DNA of 39,129 nt from assembly GCF_028290885.1 (NCBI RefSeq), contig NZ_JAQGIZ010000033.1, positions 1 to 39,129 on the forward strand, read 5' to 3'. Of the stretch, positions 7,718-15,268 are shown in pieces (position 1 is the stretch's first letter; the number at the start of each line of letters is the position of its first letter). The notes under the pieces were generated by a model, which ran no database searches, was not told where the DNA came from, and was given only the letters and a program-made list of their open reading frames with translations. This DNA comes from Phenylobacterium sp. GTDB lineage: Bacteria; Pseudomonadota; Alphaproteobacteria; Caulobacterales; Caulobacteraceae. The position numbers and the translations under genes were made by a program.

Positions 7718-7763
7718 CGGCAAGAATTGCCGGCCCGAGCAGCGGGCCGGCAGAAACTGCCGG
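7718..7763. promoter_or_regulatory. Nested inverted repeats, possible FlbD enhancer (ftr-like) sites or terminator
   Basis: Two similar palindromes flank a third. CGGCAA-GAA-TTGCCG spans 7718-7732 and CCGGCAG-AAA-CTGCCGG spans 7747-7763. Between them, GCCGGCCCG (7729-7737) pairs with CGGGCCGGC (7743-7751). The two outer sites share the form CGGCAR-3-YTGCCG, about 75-120 bases upstream of the sigma-54 promoter, where an enhancer-binding protein such as FlbD would sit. The inner hairpin has no T-run and follows flaF, so termination is the alternative reading. Confidence 0.5.
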
Positions 7764-7835
7764 GTCGAAACGTGGATAACAGACCCATAACGTCGCAAAT
7801 TCAATAACTTAAAGCGTCACCATTTGCGGCCAAAG

Positions 7836-7851
7836 TGGCCCGATGCTTGCT
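7836..7851 (+). promoter_or_regulatory. Sigma-54 promoter of the first flagellin gene
   Basis: TGGCCCGATGCTTGCT fits the sigma-54 consensus TGGCACG-N4-TTGCW with one mismatch. The GG at -24 and GC at -12 are separated by exactly 10 bases. Late flagellar genes of Caulobacter, including flagellins, use sigma-54 with FlbD. The expected transcript start near 7862 gives a leader of about 60 bases, which could be the target of FlbT. Confidence 0.8.
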
Positions 7852-7924
7852 GCCTACGGGGCCGAGCAAAAGCTCACGGTTGTCAAAATGACGGCCGAAG
7901 ACCTGAGAAAAGGGACCACTTCAT

Positions 7925-8758
7925 ATGTCGTTTTCCGTCAATACCAATGTCGGCGCGATGGTCGCGCTGCAAAACCTCAACTCCACCCAGTCGTCCTTGA
8001 TGACCACCGAAAACCGGATCAACACCGGTATGAAGGTGGCGTCGGCCAAGGATAACGCCGCCGTCTGGGCTATCGCCCAAGGCCAGCGCGCTGTCTCCAG
8101 CTCGCTGAATTCCGTCGTCTCTTCGCTGCAACGCGGTCAATCGACCGTTGACGTGGCGCTGTCGGCCGGCACCTCGGTGTCCGACCTGCTGAACCAGATG
8201 AAGGAAAAGGCGCTCGCGGCTGCGGACACCACGCTCGACACGGCCAGCCGTTCTGCGCTCAACGACGAATTCACGTCGCTGCGCGACCAGATCAACAAGG
8301 TCGTGAACAACGCGGTGTTCAACGGCGCGAACATGATCAAGTCGGGCGGCACCACGGTGCAGGCCCTGGCCAACGCGGACGCCACTGCGGTGATCACCGT
8401 CGCGGCCCAGGACCTCTCGCTGGGGGGCACGGTTCTGACCACGTCTCTCGGCACGGGCGCGACGATCAACACGGTGACTTCGGCCACCAACATGATCGCC
8501 ACGGTCAACTCCGCGATCACCGCCGTCTCGAGCGCGATGGGCAAGCTGGGCACGGGCGACAAGGCCCTGGCCTCGCACCTGACGTTCATCCAGAGCCTGC
8601 AAAACACCATCGATGCCGGCATCGGCAACCTGGTGGACGCCGACCTGGCGAAGGAAAGCGCAAACCTCCAGGCGCTGCAGACCAAGCAGCAGCTGGGGAT
8701 CCAGGCGCTATCTATCGCCAACCAGTCGTCGTCGGTTCTTCTCGGCCTCTTCAGGTAG
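7925..8758 (+). CDS. Flagellin (FljK-like)
   Basis: A 277-residue short flagellin. The N-terminal D0/D1 helices read MSFSVNTNVGAMVALQNLN and INTGMKVASAKDNAAVWAIA. The C-terminal D0 helix reads LAKESANLQALQTKQQLGIQ and ends SSSVLLGLFR. The Ser/Thr-rich middle (about 140-215) has no large D2/D3 insert and is the probable zone for O-glycosylation by the nearby FlmG. Subunits are exported through the flagellar type III system and polymerise into the filament; no cysteine is present. A sigma-54 promoter lies 74 bases upstream and a strong terminator 12 bases downstream, so it is a monocistronic, highly expressed unit. The ribosome-binding site is AAAAGGGA. Confidence 0.96.
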   Translation: MSFSVNTNVGAMVALQNLNSTQSSLMTTENRINTGMKVASAKDNAAVWAIAQGQRAVSSSLNSVVSSLQRGQSTVDVALSAGTSVSDLLNQMKEKALAAADTTLDTASRSALNDEFTSLRDQINKVVNNAVFNGANMIKSGGTTVQALANADATAVITVAAQDLSLGGTVLTTSLGTGATINTVTSATNMIATVNSAITAVSSAMGKLGTGDKALASHLTFIQSLQNTIDAGIGNLVDADLAKESANLQALQTKQQLGIQALSIANQSSSVLLGLFR

Positions 8759-8770
8759 GCCGGCGGGCGG

Positions 8771-8805
8771 CGGCGGGAGGGTTCGCCCTCCCGCCGTCCG
8801 CTTTT
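8771..8805 (+). terminator. Rho-independent terminator after first flagellin
   Basis: An 11-bp perfect stem CGGCGGGAGGG / CCCTCCCGCCG closes on a TTCG tetraloop and is followed by TCCGCTTTT. It stands 12 bases after the flagellin stop. The UUCG loop makes it unusually stable and may also protect the abundant flagellin mRNA from 3' decay. Confidence 0.9.
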
Positions 8806-8849
8806 CCCTCATTGGAGCGTAGGCGCGACAAGCGCCCACGACAGGAGAG

Positions 8850-9140
8850 ATGGACAACAAGGTTGCAACCGTCGCAGCCACTCCCGATCCGACCTTCGGC
8901 CAAAAGCCCGCAGCGCCGCGCCCCGACAAGGGGCCCAAGGCGGACAGCGCAGCTCAAAGCCAGGATCCCGTGGACCTGCGACTGGTCATCGAAGAGGACA
9001 AGGCCAGCGGTTCTTACATCTACAAGACGATCGATCGGCGCACCGGCGAAGTCGTCCAGCAGCTGCCAAGGGATCAGATCCTGAAGTTGCGAGACGCGCT
9101 TGCCTACGAAGCCGGAGACGTCGTCCGCGCCAAGGCCTGA
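8850..9140 (+). CDS. flaG: FlaG-family flagellar protein
   Basis: The 96-residue product has a variable, Pro/Lys-rich first half and the conserved FlaG core in the second: VDLRLVIEEDKASGSYIYKT (about 41-60) followed by DRRTGEVVQQLPRDQILKLR (about 62-81). FlaG proteins influence filament length or flagellin export; the biochemical role is not settled. ACAGGAGAG stands directly before the ATG, an excellent Shine-Dalgarno match. It sits between two flagellin genes, after the terminator of the first, so it needs its own promoter or read-through; none is obvious in the 45 bases available. Confidence 0.88.
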   Translation: MDNKVATVAATPDPTFGQKPAAPRPDKGPKADSAAQSQDPVDLRLVIEEDKASGSYIYKTIDRRTGEVVQQLPRDQILKLRDALAYEAGDVVRAKA

Positions 9141-9143
9141 TCC

Positions 9144-9163
9144 CCGTCCCGTTCAAGGGACGG
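9144..9163 (+). terminator. Short hairpin after flaG
   Basis: CCGTCCC-GTTCAA-GGGACGG forms a perfect 7-bp stem four bases after the flaG stop. There is no T-run, so it may be a weak or Rho-assisted terminator or a 3' mRNA stabiliser. Confidence 0.4.
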
Positions 9164-9318
9164 CCCGAAGGTCGACTACCGCCCCGGCGCGCCGGCGGCG
9201 GCTAAACGCGTTCGGCGTTAACCTTCTGCTCACCACGATTCCATACCTTCTCCAGCGAGCCCGCCAAAGCGACTCGTCCGATCGCGGGCGACAGGCGGCC
9301 GACACGGAGACAGGTTCT

Positions 9319-10146
9319 ATGACGCTGAGCGTTCATACCAACGAAGCCGCCCTCATCGCGCTTCAGAACCTGAACAAGGTCGGCACGGATCTCGCCGATG
9401 TGCAGAGCCGCATCAGCACCGGCATGGCGATCAACAGCGCCAAGGACAACGCCGCGGTCTGGGCGATCGCGCAGGGCCAACGGGCGGACATCGGCTCGCT
9501 CGGCGCGGTGAAGATGAGCCTGGACCGGGCGACGTCGATCGCCGACGTGGCCTCGACCGCGGGCTCCACGATCTCCGACCTGCTGGTGCAGATGAAGGAG
9601 AAGGTGGTGGCCGCGATGGACCCGTCCCTCGATACGGCCTCGCGCAACGCGCTGGACTCCGACTTCAAGTCGATCGTGCGCCAGATCGGCCAGGTCGTGT
9701 CGAACGCAAATTTCGACGGCGCGAACATGCTGAACGGCAGCGTCAGCCAGATCAAGTTCATCGCCAACGCCGACGCGACCGGCTTCATCACGCTTTCGAG
9801 CCAGGACCTGTCGCTAGGCGGCAGCATCATCAGCGTCCCGTCGACCGCCTCGCTCAGCACCATCACGCTCGCGACCGCCGTGCTCGCCCAATTGACCACC
9901 TCGATCAGCAACACCAACCAGGCGCTGGGCGCCTTGGGGTCTCAGGCCAAGCAGATCAGCGGTCACGCGACCTTCGTCTCCCAGCTCTCCGACCAGCTGA
10001 CCGCCGGCGTGGGCAACCTGGTCGACGCCGATCTGGCCAAGGAGAGCGCGCGGCTGCAGGCGCTGCAGGTGCAGCAGCAACTCGGCGCCCAGGCGCTGTC
10101 GATCGCCAACCAGGCGCCGCAGGTGATCCTGCAGCTGTTCAAGTAA
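9319..10146 (+). CDS. Second flagellin
   Basis: A 275-residue flagellin beginning MTLSVHTNEAALIALQNLNK and ending QVILQLFK, with conserved cores ISTGMAINSAKDNAAVWAIA and LAKESARLQALQVQQQLGAQ. It is clearly paralogous to the flagellin at 7925-8758 but diverged along most of its length. It therefore probably forms a distinct filament zone, as the several flagellins of Caulobacter do. The ATG at 9319 is where homology begins; an in-frame start at 9100 lies within flaG and adds unrelated residues. I could not find a convincing sigma-54 site in the 178-base gap upstream. A strong terminator follows. Like its neighbour, it is a likely FlmG substrate. Confidence 0.95.
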   Translation: MTLSVHTNEAALIALQNLNKVGTDLADVQSRISTGMAINSAKDNAAVWAIAQGQRADIGSLGAVKMSLDRATSIADVASTAGSTISDLLVQMKEKVVAAMDPSLDTASRNALDSDFKSIVRQIGQVVSNANFDGANMLNGSVSQIKFIANADATGFITLSSQDLSLGGSIISVPSTASLSTITLATAVLAQLTTSISNTNQALGALGSQAKQISGHATFVSQLSDQLTAGVGNLVDADLAKESARLQALQVQQQLGAQALSIANQAPQVILQLFK

Positions 10147-10173
10147 ACCCGTTTCCGTTGGGGCCTAAGGATC

Positions 10174-10207
10174 GACCCGGGCTGCATCGGCGCCCGGGTC
10201 TTTTCTT
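10174..10207 (+). terminator. Rho-independent terminator after second flagellin
   Basis: GACCCGGGC pairs with GCCCGGGTC (9 bp, 9-base loop) and is followed directly by TTTTCTT. A textbook intrinsic terminator 27 bases after the flagellin stop. Confidence 0.92.
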
Positions 10208-10304
10208 GAGAAAATTCCGCGACCGCGCCCGGGTCTCTTAACGAAGCCTCAGGGCTCTTCCGGGCATGCTCGCCGGGCGGAGCTGTTTCCGCGCAAGGCG
10301 CACC

Positions 10305-13172
10305 ATGCAGATCGCCGCAAACCAAAGCTACCTGCTGGGGTTGTTCAACTCTTCGAATACCGACAGCAACGGTATCATCAGCATGGACCTGTCCAGCCTG
10401 ATCACCGGTGGCTCCGCTGCGTCGGCCAGCACCACGCCGGCCAAGCCCGTGGCGCCGACACCGCCTTGGAACAGCACGCAAACGACCGCGCAGGCGAGCG
10501 CGGCGGTGAGCGGCGCGCTCGCCGGACACTCGCTGGTGGACCTGAACGCGGCCCAGCTCGACCTGCCGGGCGCCAGCGCGGACTACAAGAAGCTGTTCGC
10601 GCTCTACCAGGGCCTCAACACCCTACAGGACATCGCCCAGCAGGCTTCCGCCAAGGGGACCTCGTCGCTGGGCCAGGCCCAGCTCGCGAAAGCCTTCACG
10701 AGCGGGCTCAGCCAGATCTCGAACTTCATCGACAGCACCCAGTTCGACAATCTCAGGCTCGCCGACGGCTCGCTGTCGAGCATCGCCAGCACGAAGCTCC
10801 AGGTCCCCAAGGCGGCGACCACCTATGTCACGCCCACCGTGACCACGACGCCGACCGACCCTGTAGCGAACTACGAGGGCAGCGTACAATTCAACATATC
10901 AATCAAGCGGATCGGGGTGACATATAATGTTCCGATCGACCTCACCAACATGGGTTCTCAGCCACGCACCCTGGCCAATGTCATCGGCTACGTGAACCAA
11001 CAGCTGGCGGCGACGGGCGTTGAAACCCGGTTCGGGAGCCAGCGCACCGCCGGCCAGCCGCAGACCCTCACCGTCGGGGGCAAGACCGTCACCCTGCCGA
11101 CCACCTCGCCCGACCAGTACGCGCTCAAGGTAACGGTGGGCACGGGCGAGACGGTGACCTTCAGCGCCCCCTCGACGGCGGGCGCGGTCTACGTCGCCCA
11201 GAGCACCGGCGACCCCAATCCGGACCACGATCCGACGACCAACGATTCGACCACCCAGCAGCAGCTGCTGAAGTTCCAGACCGACACCACCAACGTCGAC
11301 GCCCCGCCGCAGATTCCGGGCCAGGCCAACTTTGTCGACGGGCGCACCTTCGCCGACACCCTGGGGCCGGAGGTGAAGGCGGTCCACGCAACCCAGGTGG
11401 GTTCCGACGGCTCCGTCTACGTGCTGGCCGACGTCACCGGCATGACCGACGGCCAGGCCATCCAGGGTACGCAGGACGTCGCCCTGCTGAAGTACGATTC
11501 GGCCGGCAAGCTGCTCTACACCCGCACCCTGGGCGCCTCGGACACCGCGACGGGCCTCGGCCTGGCGGTCTCCGCGGACGGCAAGGTGGCGGTGACCGGA
11601 TCGCTGACGGGCGGGCTCGTCGGCTCCACTGACGGCGCGCTGAACTCCGGAGCCACGGGCTCCTTCTCCAGCAACACCGACAGCTTCGTCACCCTCTATG
11701 ACGCCAGCGGCAACGAGATGTGGACCGAACGGCGCGGGTCGCGGCTCAACGACCAGGCGAGCCAGGTGGCGTTCGGCGCCGACGGCACCGTTTACGTCGC
11801 CGGCAGCGCGCAGGGCCAGATGCCTGGGGCTTCCACACCCATCGGTGGCTCCGACGGCTATATCGAGGCGTTCAAGACCACCACCACCGGCAAACCGCAG
11901 GCGACCTTCACCCAGACCTTCGGAACCACCGGGCAGGACAAGCCCCAGGGCATGGTGGTGAACGGCAACTCGCTGATCACCGCCAGCGTCGAGGACGGCC
12001 ACGCGGTGTTGCGCAACTATGATATTTCCTCGGGCGCCCCGGTGCTCTCGTCCACGCGCGACCTGGGCGACCTGCAGGGCGGCAGCATCGCGGGGCTGGC
12101 GCTTAACGGAACCCAGGTCGTAATCGCCGGCACGACGCCCAACGGCGCGCTGTCCGCCGGCACGGTGACCCGGGCGGCTTCGGGCGGGACCGACGCGTTC
12201 GCGGCGAGCATCTCCGCGGACCTGTCGACCGGTCCCGGCGACTCCATCGCCTATTACGGCGGCTCGGGGAACGACGTGGCGACCTCGCTGGCGGTCGCCA
12301 ACGGCCAGGTGTGGATCGCGGGCCAGGCCGGCACGGACCTGCCGGGCGTGGACGTGCCGGGCCAGGGCGGCACGAGTCTGCCGGCCGTCGGGACCAAGGA
12401 TGGGTTCCTCACCAATCTCAATGTGGCGACCGGCACGATCGATTGGTCGCAGCGTTTCACCGGCAAGGACAACATGGCGACGCCCATCGCGATCGCCGCG
12501 GCCCCCACCGGCGCCAGCGTGCTGGACCGCCTCGGCCTGCCGAGCGGCACGCTCAACCTCGCCGAGTCCCAGCAATTGACCGCGCAGAGCTCGCTGCGCG
12601 CCGGCGACCAGTTCACGGTCAAGCCGGGCGACGGGGTTGCGAAGACCATCACCATCGATCCCGGCGAGACCCTCCAGACGCTCGCCCAGAAGATCCAGCG
12701 CGCCTCGGGATTCGAAGCCACGGTGACGGTGGGAACCTCGCTGGCCGGCCAGCAGGGGCTGCACATCGCGCCGGCCAATTCGCGGATGACCATCGAGATC
12801 GGCGCCGGCACGGCCAGCAAGGACGCCCTGGCGATCCTCGGCATTCCCGAAGGTGTCGTCCGCAGCACGGTCGCGAACCCGGCTGGCGCCAGCGTGCCCG
12901 GCGACGGCAAGAGCCAGCTCTACGGCCTGGGTCTTTCCAGCAACCTGAACCTCGACGACGCTTCCCAGATCAGCCACGCCCTGGCGCAGATCTCGGCGGC
13001 GATGGGGGTTATCCGTTCGGCCTACCAGGGCCTGGTGACCGCGGCCACGCCCAAGAGCGCCACCCCGACGGCGGCGACGAACGCCAGCAGTTCGGGGCCC
13101 GTGCCCCAGTACCTGACCGACAGGATCGCCAACTACGCGGCGGCGCTGGCCCGCCTGACCGGCGGGCAATAG
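10305..13172 (+). CDS. flaEY: FlaEY-like flagellar protein with SBBP beta-propeller repeats
   Basis: The 955-residue product starts at ATG 10305 (MQIAANQSYLLGLFN), with AAGG upstream; an ATG at 10266 would add 13 poorly coding residues. The N-terminal 200 residues are helical. Residues about 200-310 and 780-850 look like flagellin-IN-type modules (for example DPGETLQTLAQKIQRASGFE). The middle (about 355-735) holds beta-propeller repeats of SBBP type, seen as GSDGSVYVLADV, SADGKVAVTGS and GADGTVYVAGSA. The C-terminal helix DASQISHALAQISAAMGVIR resembles a flagellin/hook-associated end. This layout and its place in the flagellin cluster match FlaEY of Caulobacter, required for normal filament assembly. 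There is no classical signal peptide, so export by the flagellar system is possible but unproven. A large hairpin follows. Confidence 0.78.
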   Translation: MQIAANQSYLLGLFNSSNTDSNGIISMDLSSLITGGSAASASTTPAKPVAPTPPWNSTQTTAQASAAVSGALAGHSLVDLNAAQLDLPGASADYKKLFALYQGLNTLQDIAQQASAKGTSSLGQAQLAKAFTSGLSQISNFIDSTQFDNLRLADGSLSSIASTKLQVPKAATTYVTPTVTTTPTDPVANYEGSVQFNISIKRIGVTYNVPIDLTNMGSQPRTLANVIGYVNQQLAATGVETRFGSQRTAGQPQTLTVGGKTVTLPTTSPDQYALKVTVGTGETVTFSAPSTAGAVYVAQSTGDPNPDHDPTTNDSTTQQQLLKFQTDTTNVDAPPQIPGQANFVDGRTFADTLGPEVKAVHATQVGSDGSVYVLADVTGMTDGQAIQGTQDVALLKYDSAGKLLYTRTLGASDTATGLGLAVSADGKVAVTGSLTGGLVGSTDGALNSGATGSFSSNTDSFVTLYDASGNEMWTERRGSRLNDQASQVAFGADGTVYVAGSAQGQMPGASTPIGGSDGYIEAFKTTTTGKPQATFTQTFGTTGQDKPQGMVVNGNSLITASVEDGHAVLRNYDISSGAPVLSSTRDLGDLQGGSIAGLALNGTQVVIAGTTPNGALSAGTVTRAASGGTDAFAASISADLSTGPGDSIAYYGGSGNDVATSLAVANGQVWIAGQAGTDLPGVDVPGQGGTSLPAVGTKDGFLTNLNVATGTIDWSQRFTGKDNMATPIAIAAAPTGASVLDRLGLPSGTLNLAESQQLTAQSSLRAGDQFTVKPGDGVAKTITIDPGETLQTLAQKIQRASGFEATVTVGTSLAGQQGLHIAPANSRMTIEIGAGTASKDALAILGIPEGVVRSTVANPAGASVPGDGKSQLYGLGLSSNLNLDDASQISHALAQISAAMGVIRSAYQGLVTAATPKSATPTAATNASSSGPVPQYLTDRIANYAAALARLTGGQ

Positions 13173-13193
13173 GGCTCCAAACTCCTGCAAATC

Positions 13194-13241
13194 GACCCTT
13201 CTTGTCCGGTTCAGGCGATTCCACCTGAACCGGGAAGGGTC
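13194..13241 (+). terminator. Large interrupted hairpin after flaEY
   Basis: CCGGTTCAGG (13206-13215) pairs perfectly with CCTGAACCGG (13224-13233) over an 8-base loop. The flanking GACCCTTC (13194-13201) pairs with GAAGGGTC (13234-13241), leaving TTGT bulged on the left arm. That is 18 paired bases in total. There is no U-run, so it may end transcription with Rho or act as an mRNA stabiliser at the end of the flagellar cluster. Confidence 0.65.
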
Positions 13242-13301
13242 TAGCCGCTCCCCTCCGTTCGGCGCCTTGAATCGGGCATCGGCGCGGTCTAGCGAGGGGT
13301 G

Positions 13302-13976
13302 ATGGATTTCCTGAAGGACCGACGGACGCTGCTGGCGCTGGCCGGCGCGGCCGTGGCGTTGCTGGCCGGCCTCGCCATCGCCTGGACCCTGGTGGGCGGC
13401 CACCGTGGCGAAACGCCTGCGCCGCCGCCGGCCTCCCGCGGGGGCCTGGTGATCGATTCCGCCGGCGCCGCCGACGGCCGAATGGATCCGGCCAAGCCGC
13501 TGCGCTGCTTCGTGGCCGGCCAGGCCGTCGGGGAGTTGACCCTCGCGGAGTGCGCCAAGCGCAACGGCGTTTCCACCGACGCCCTGGACGTGGGCGTCGA
13601 CCAGACCGGCGCCCTGGCCGCCGCCGACCCAGCGGGCGCCATGCTGACGCCGCTGCCGCCGCCGCAGGCCAACGGCGAGGAGGAGGGGCCGGCCGAGGTT
13701 GCGCCGGCGCCCGCCCCCCTGCCGCAGGTCATCAGCGGCCCGCCCGCGGTCTGCTGGCGCTACGCCGAGGGCCAATGGCGCAAGCTGCCAAGCGACATGA
13801 CCCTTAGCGCCTGTGTCCAGACCCTGTTCGCGGGCCATTGCGAGCGGGCAGGCGAGGCCGCCTACGGGCGCTGGGCGCAGCAGACGCTCAGGCTGGCGCC
13901 CGGCCGGGTGGAGATTTCCGCCGACAATCACAGCTTCCGCACGCTGATGGACCAGCCGGGCTGCGCAACCGGCTGA
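13302..13976 (+). CDS. Membrane-anchored periplasmic protein with paired-cysteine motifs, unknown
   Basis: The 224-residue product has one N-terminal membrane segment (about 10-32, LLALAGAAVALLAGLAIAWTLVG) after a charged start, and no cleavage-site lipobox. A Pro/Ala-rich linker (about 115-148) separates two small regions. Each has a Cys followed by an aromatic residue and then an L-x-x-C: C69-F with L81-AE-C84, and C151-W with L168-SA-C171. Additional Cys are at 180 and 221. Six cysteines outside the membrane suggest disulfides in the periplasm. The start is ATG 13302 with GAGGGG immediately upstream (a GTG at 13299 is possible). It precedes a lipoprotein carrying the same motif. I do not recognise a family. 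Confidence 0.72.
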   Translation: MDFLKDRRTLLALAGAAVALLAGLAIAWTLVGGHRGETPAPPPASRGGLVIDSAGAADGRMDPAKPLRCFVAGQAVGELTLAECAKRNGVSTDALDVGVDQTGALAAADPAGAMLTPLPPPQANGEEEGPAEVAPAPAPLPQVISGPPAVCWRYAEGQWRKLPSDMTLSACVQTLFAGHCERAGEAAYGRWAQQTLRLAPGRVEISADNHSFRTLMDQPGCATG

Positions 13977-14017
13977 CGGCTCGCACACGGCGGCGGGCTT
14001 GTGTAAGGAATTGGCGG

Positions 14018-14410
14018 ATGCAACGCCTCGCCCTCATCGCCACCGCCCTCGTCGCCACCGCCGTCACCGCCGCCGCGCTCGCCGCCTGCAGCCAGCGGAC
14101 CGAGCCGCCGGGCGACGTCGGGGTCTGCTATCACGTGGTCCCCCAGAAGAACGGCAAGCTGAAGTACTTCAAGCTGGTCAATGCGCCGAACCTGGAGACC
14201 TGCGCGGCGAACCTGGAGGCCATGCGGCTGAAGTTCCTGCGCATGGGCGGCAGCCAGCAGGACCTCTACGGCGCTTACCAGGCCAACTTCCTGTTCCTGC
14301 AACAGGAAGGCGTTCTGACCTCCACCAGCCTCGAGGGGCCGCGGTATGTGGCGCTGGTGCGCACCGGCGATGGGCGGCTGGCGATTCCGGGCGCGATGCC
14401 GACGCAGTAG
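14018..14410 (+). CDS. Lipoprotein of unknown function, shares cysteine motif with its neighbour
   Basis: The 130-residue product has a type II signal peptide with lipobox LAAC, lipid-modified Cys24 and Ser at +2, so outer-membrane sorting is expected. The mature part contains C37-Y and L59-ET-C62, the same C-aromatic ... L-x-x-C pattern seen twice in the protein encoded just upstream, then a helical segment QDLYGAYQANFLFLQQEG. The start ATG 14018 follows AAGGAATTGGCGG. The gap to the upstream gene is 41 bases, suggesting one transcript. Function unknown; a paired periplasmic/outer-membrane partner role is inference. Confidence 0.75.
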   Translation: MQRLALIATALVATAVTAAALAACSQRTEPPGDVGVCYHVVPQKNGKLKYFKLVNAPNLETCAANLEAMRLKFLRMGGSQQDLYGAYQANFLFLQQEGVLTSTSLEGPRYVALVRTGDGRLAIPGAMPTQ

Positions 14411-14455
14411 ATCGACGCGATCGGCCGCAGCGAATGCCTGTGGACGGTTCCGCTC

Positions 14456-14476
14456 GAACCTGAACGGAACAAGAAC
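14456..14476. promoter_or_regulatory. Two interleaved LexA (SOS) boxes upstream of ssb
   Basis: GAAC occurs at 14456, 14462, 14467 and 14473. The pairs 14456/14467 and 14462/14473 each give GAAC-N7-GAAC, which is GTTC-N7-GTTC on the other strand, the alphaproteobacterial LexA operator. They lie just upstream of the probable -35 of ssb, so LexA bound here should repress ssb until DNA damage. Confidence 0.72.
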
Positions 14477-14483
14477 AAAGTGC

Positions 14484-14510
14484 TTGCCGAGGCCTTGGCG
14501 GGCCGCTAGC
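14484..14510 (+). promoter_or_regulatory. Probable housekeeping promoter of ssb
   Basis: TTGCCGAG followed after about 13 bases by GCTAGC fits the Caulobacter-type promoter (TTGACGS, short spacer, GCTANAWC). It lies about 85 bases before the ssb start and directly downstream of the LexA boxes. Confidence 0.45.
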
Positions 14511-14593
14511 GTGCCCCACCGGCCAAAGGCCGGCACCTGACCAAGAATGGGGGCCATGACGGCCCCGCAACTACGGAAGCTTAGGACATCGAC

Positions 14594-15070
14594 ATGGCGG
14601 GCAGCGTCAACAAGGTCATTCTGGTGGGCAACCTCGGGGCCGATCCCGAAATCCGCTCGCTTACCTCCGGCGATCGGGTGGCGAACCTGCGGATCGCGAC
14701 TTCGGAATCCTGGCGGGACCGCAGCTCGGGCGAGCGCAAGGAAAAGACCGAGTGGCACCGGGTCGTGGTGTTCAACGAGAACATCGTGAAGGTCTGCGAG
14801 CAGTACCTGCGCAAGGGCGCGAAGGTCTATGTCGAGGGCGCGATCCAGACGCGCAAGTGGACCGACCAGGCCGGCGTCGAGAAGTATTCCACCGAGATCG
14901 TGCTGCAGAAATTCCGCGGCGAGCTGACCATGCTGGACGGCCGCGGCGAGAACGCCGGCGAAGGCGAAGCGGGCGGCTACAACGGCGGCTTCTCCTCCGG
15001 GCCGCGGGCGCAGACCGCCGCGCCGCGCGAGGACTTCTCCGCCGACCTGGACGACGAAATCCCGTTCTAG
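14594..15070 (+). CDS. ssb: Single-stranded DNA-binding protein
   Basis: A 158-residue SSB with an OB-fold of about 110 residues (NKVILVGNLGADPEIR at the start, EWHRVVVFNE in the middle, KGAKVYVEGAIQTRKW after it). A flexible Gly-rich linker follows, then the acidic tip DLDDEIPF, which recruits replication and repair partners. It acts as a tetramer coating single-stranded DNA at forks and repair sites. The length is normal. GGAAGCTTAGG lies before the ATG. Overlapping LexA operators upstream predict SOS induction. It stands alone: the next gene is convergent and a bidirectional hairpin lies between. Confidence 0.97.
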   Translation: MAGSVNKVILVGNLGADPEIRSLTSGDRVANLRIATSESWRDRSSGERKEKTEWHRVVVFNENIVKVCEQYLRKGAKVYVEGAIQTRKWTDQAGVEKYSTEIVLQKFRGELTMLDGRGENAGEGEAGGYNGGFSSGPRAQTAAPREDFSADLDDEIPF

Positions 15071-15188
15071 GGCGTCGTAGGGCGCATACTCACAAGCTCG
15101 GCCATCTTCAGCGATCGAGGACGTCGACGCCGGCCGCCACACGGCGGGAAGCGCGGCAATATCACCAGACTGCTCAGAACGGCGCCGG

Positions 15189-15223
15189 TTGGGCCTGCCT
15201 GCCCGGCTGGCGGGCAGGCCCAA
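15189..15223. terminator. Hairpin between convergent ssb and epoxide hydrolase genes
   Basis: TTGGGCCTGCC pairs perfectly with GGCAGGCCCAA (11 bp) over a 13-base loop that can itself fold (TGCCCG/CGGGCA as an alternative register). It sits between two converging genes and probably ends both transcripts. No long T-run is present. Confidence 0.65.
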
Positions 15224-15268
15224 TATCGGCGGACGAAACGCGTGCGCAGCCGGAATGCCGCTGCCCGA

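Noticed and set aside
10240..10304. Possible sigma-54 site before flaEY (GG-N10-GC in AGGGCTCTTCCGGGCA)
   Set aside because: Only the bare GG/GC spacing fits; the flanking -24 and -12 bases do not match, and such spacing is frequent in GC-rich DNA.
10899..13988. Open frame of 1029 codons on the minus strand across flaEY
   Set aside because: It mirrors the GC-rich third positions of flaEY, has no domain, and its translation is Arg/Gly/Ala-rich noise; flaEY has family features and proper signals.
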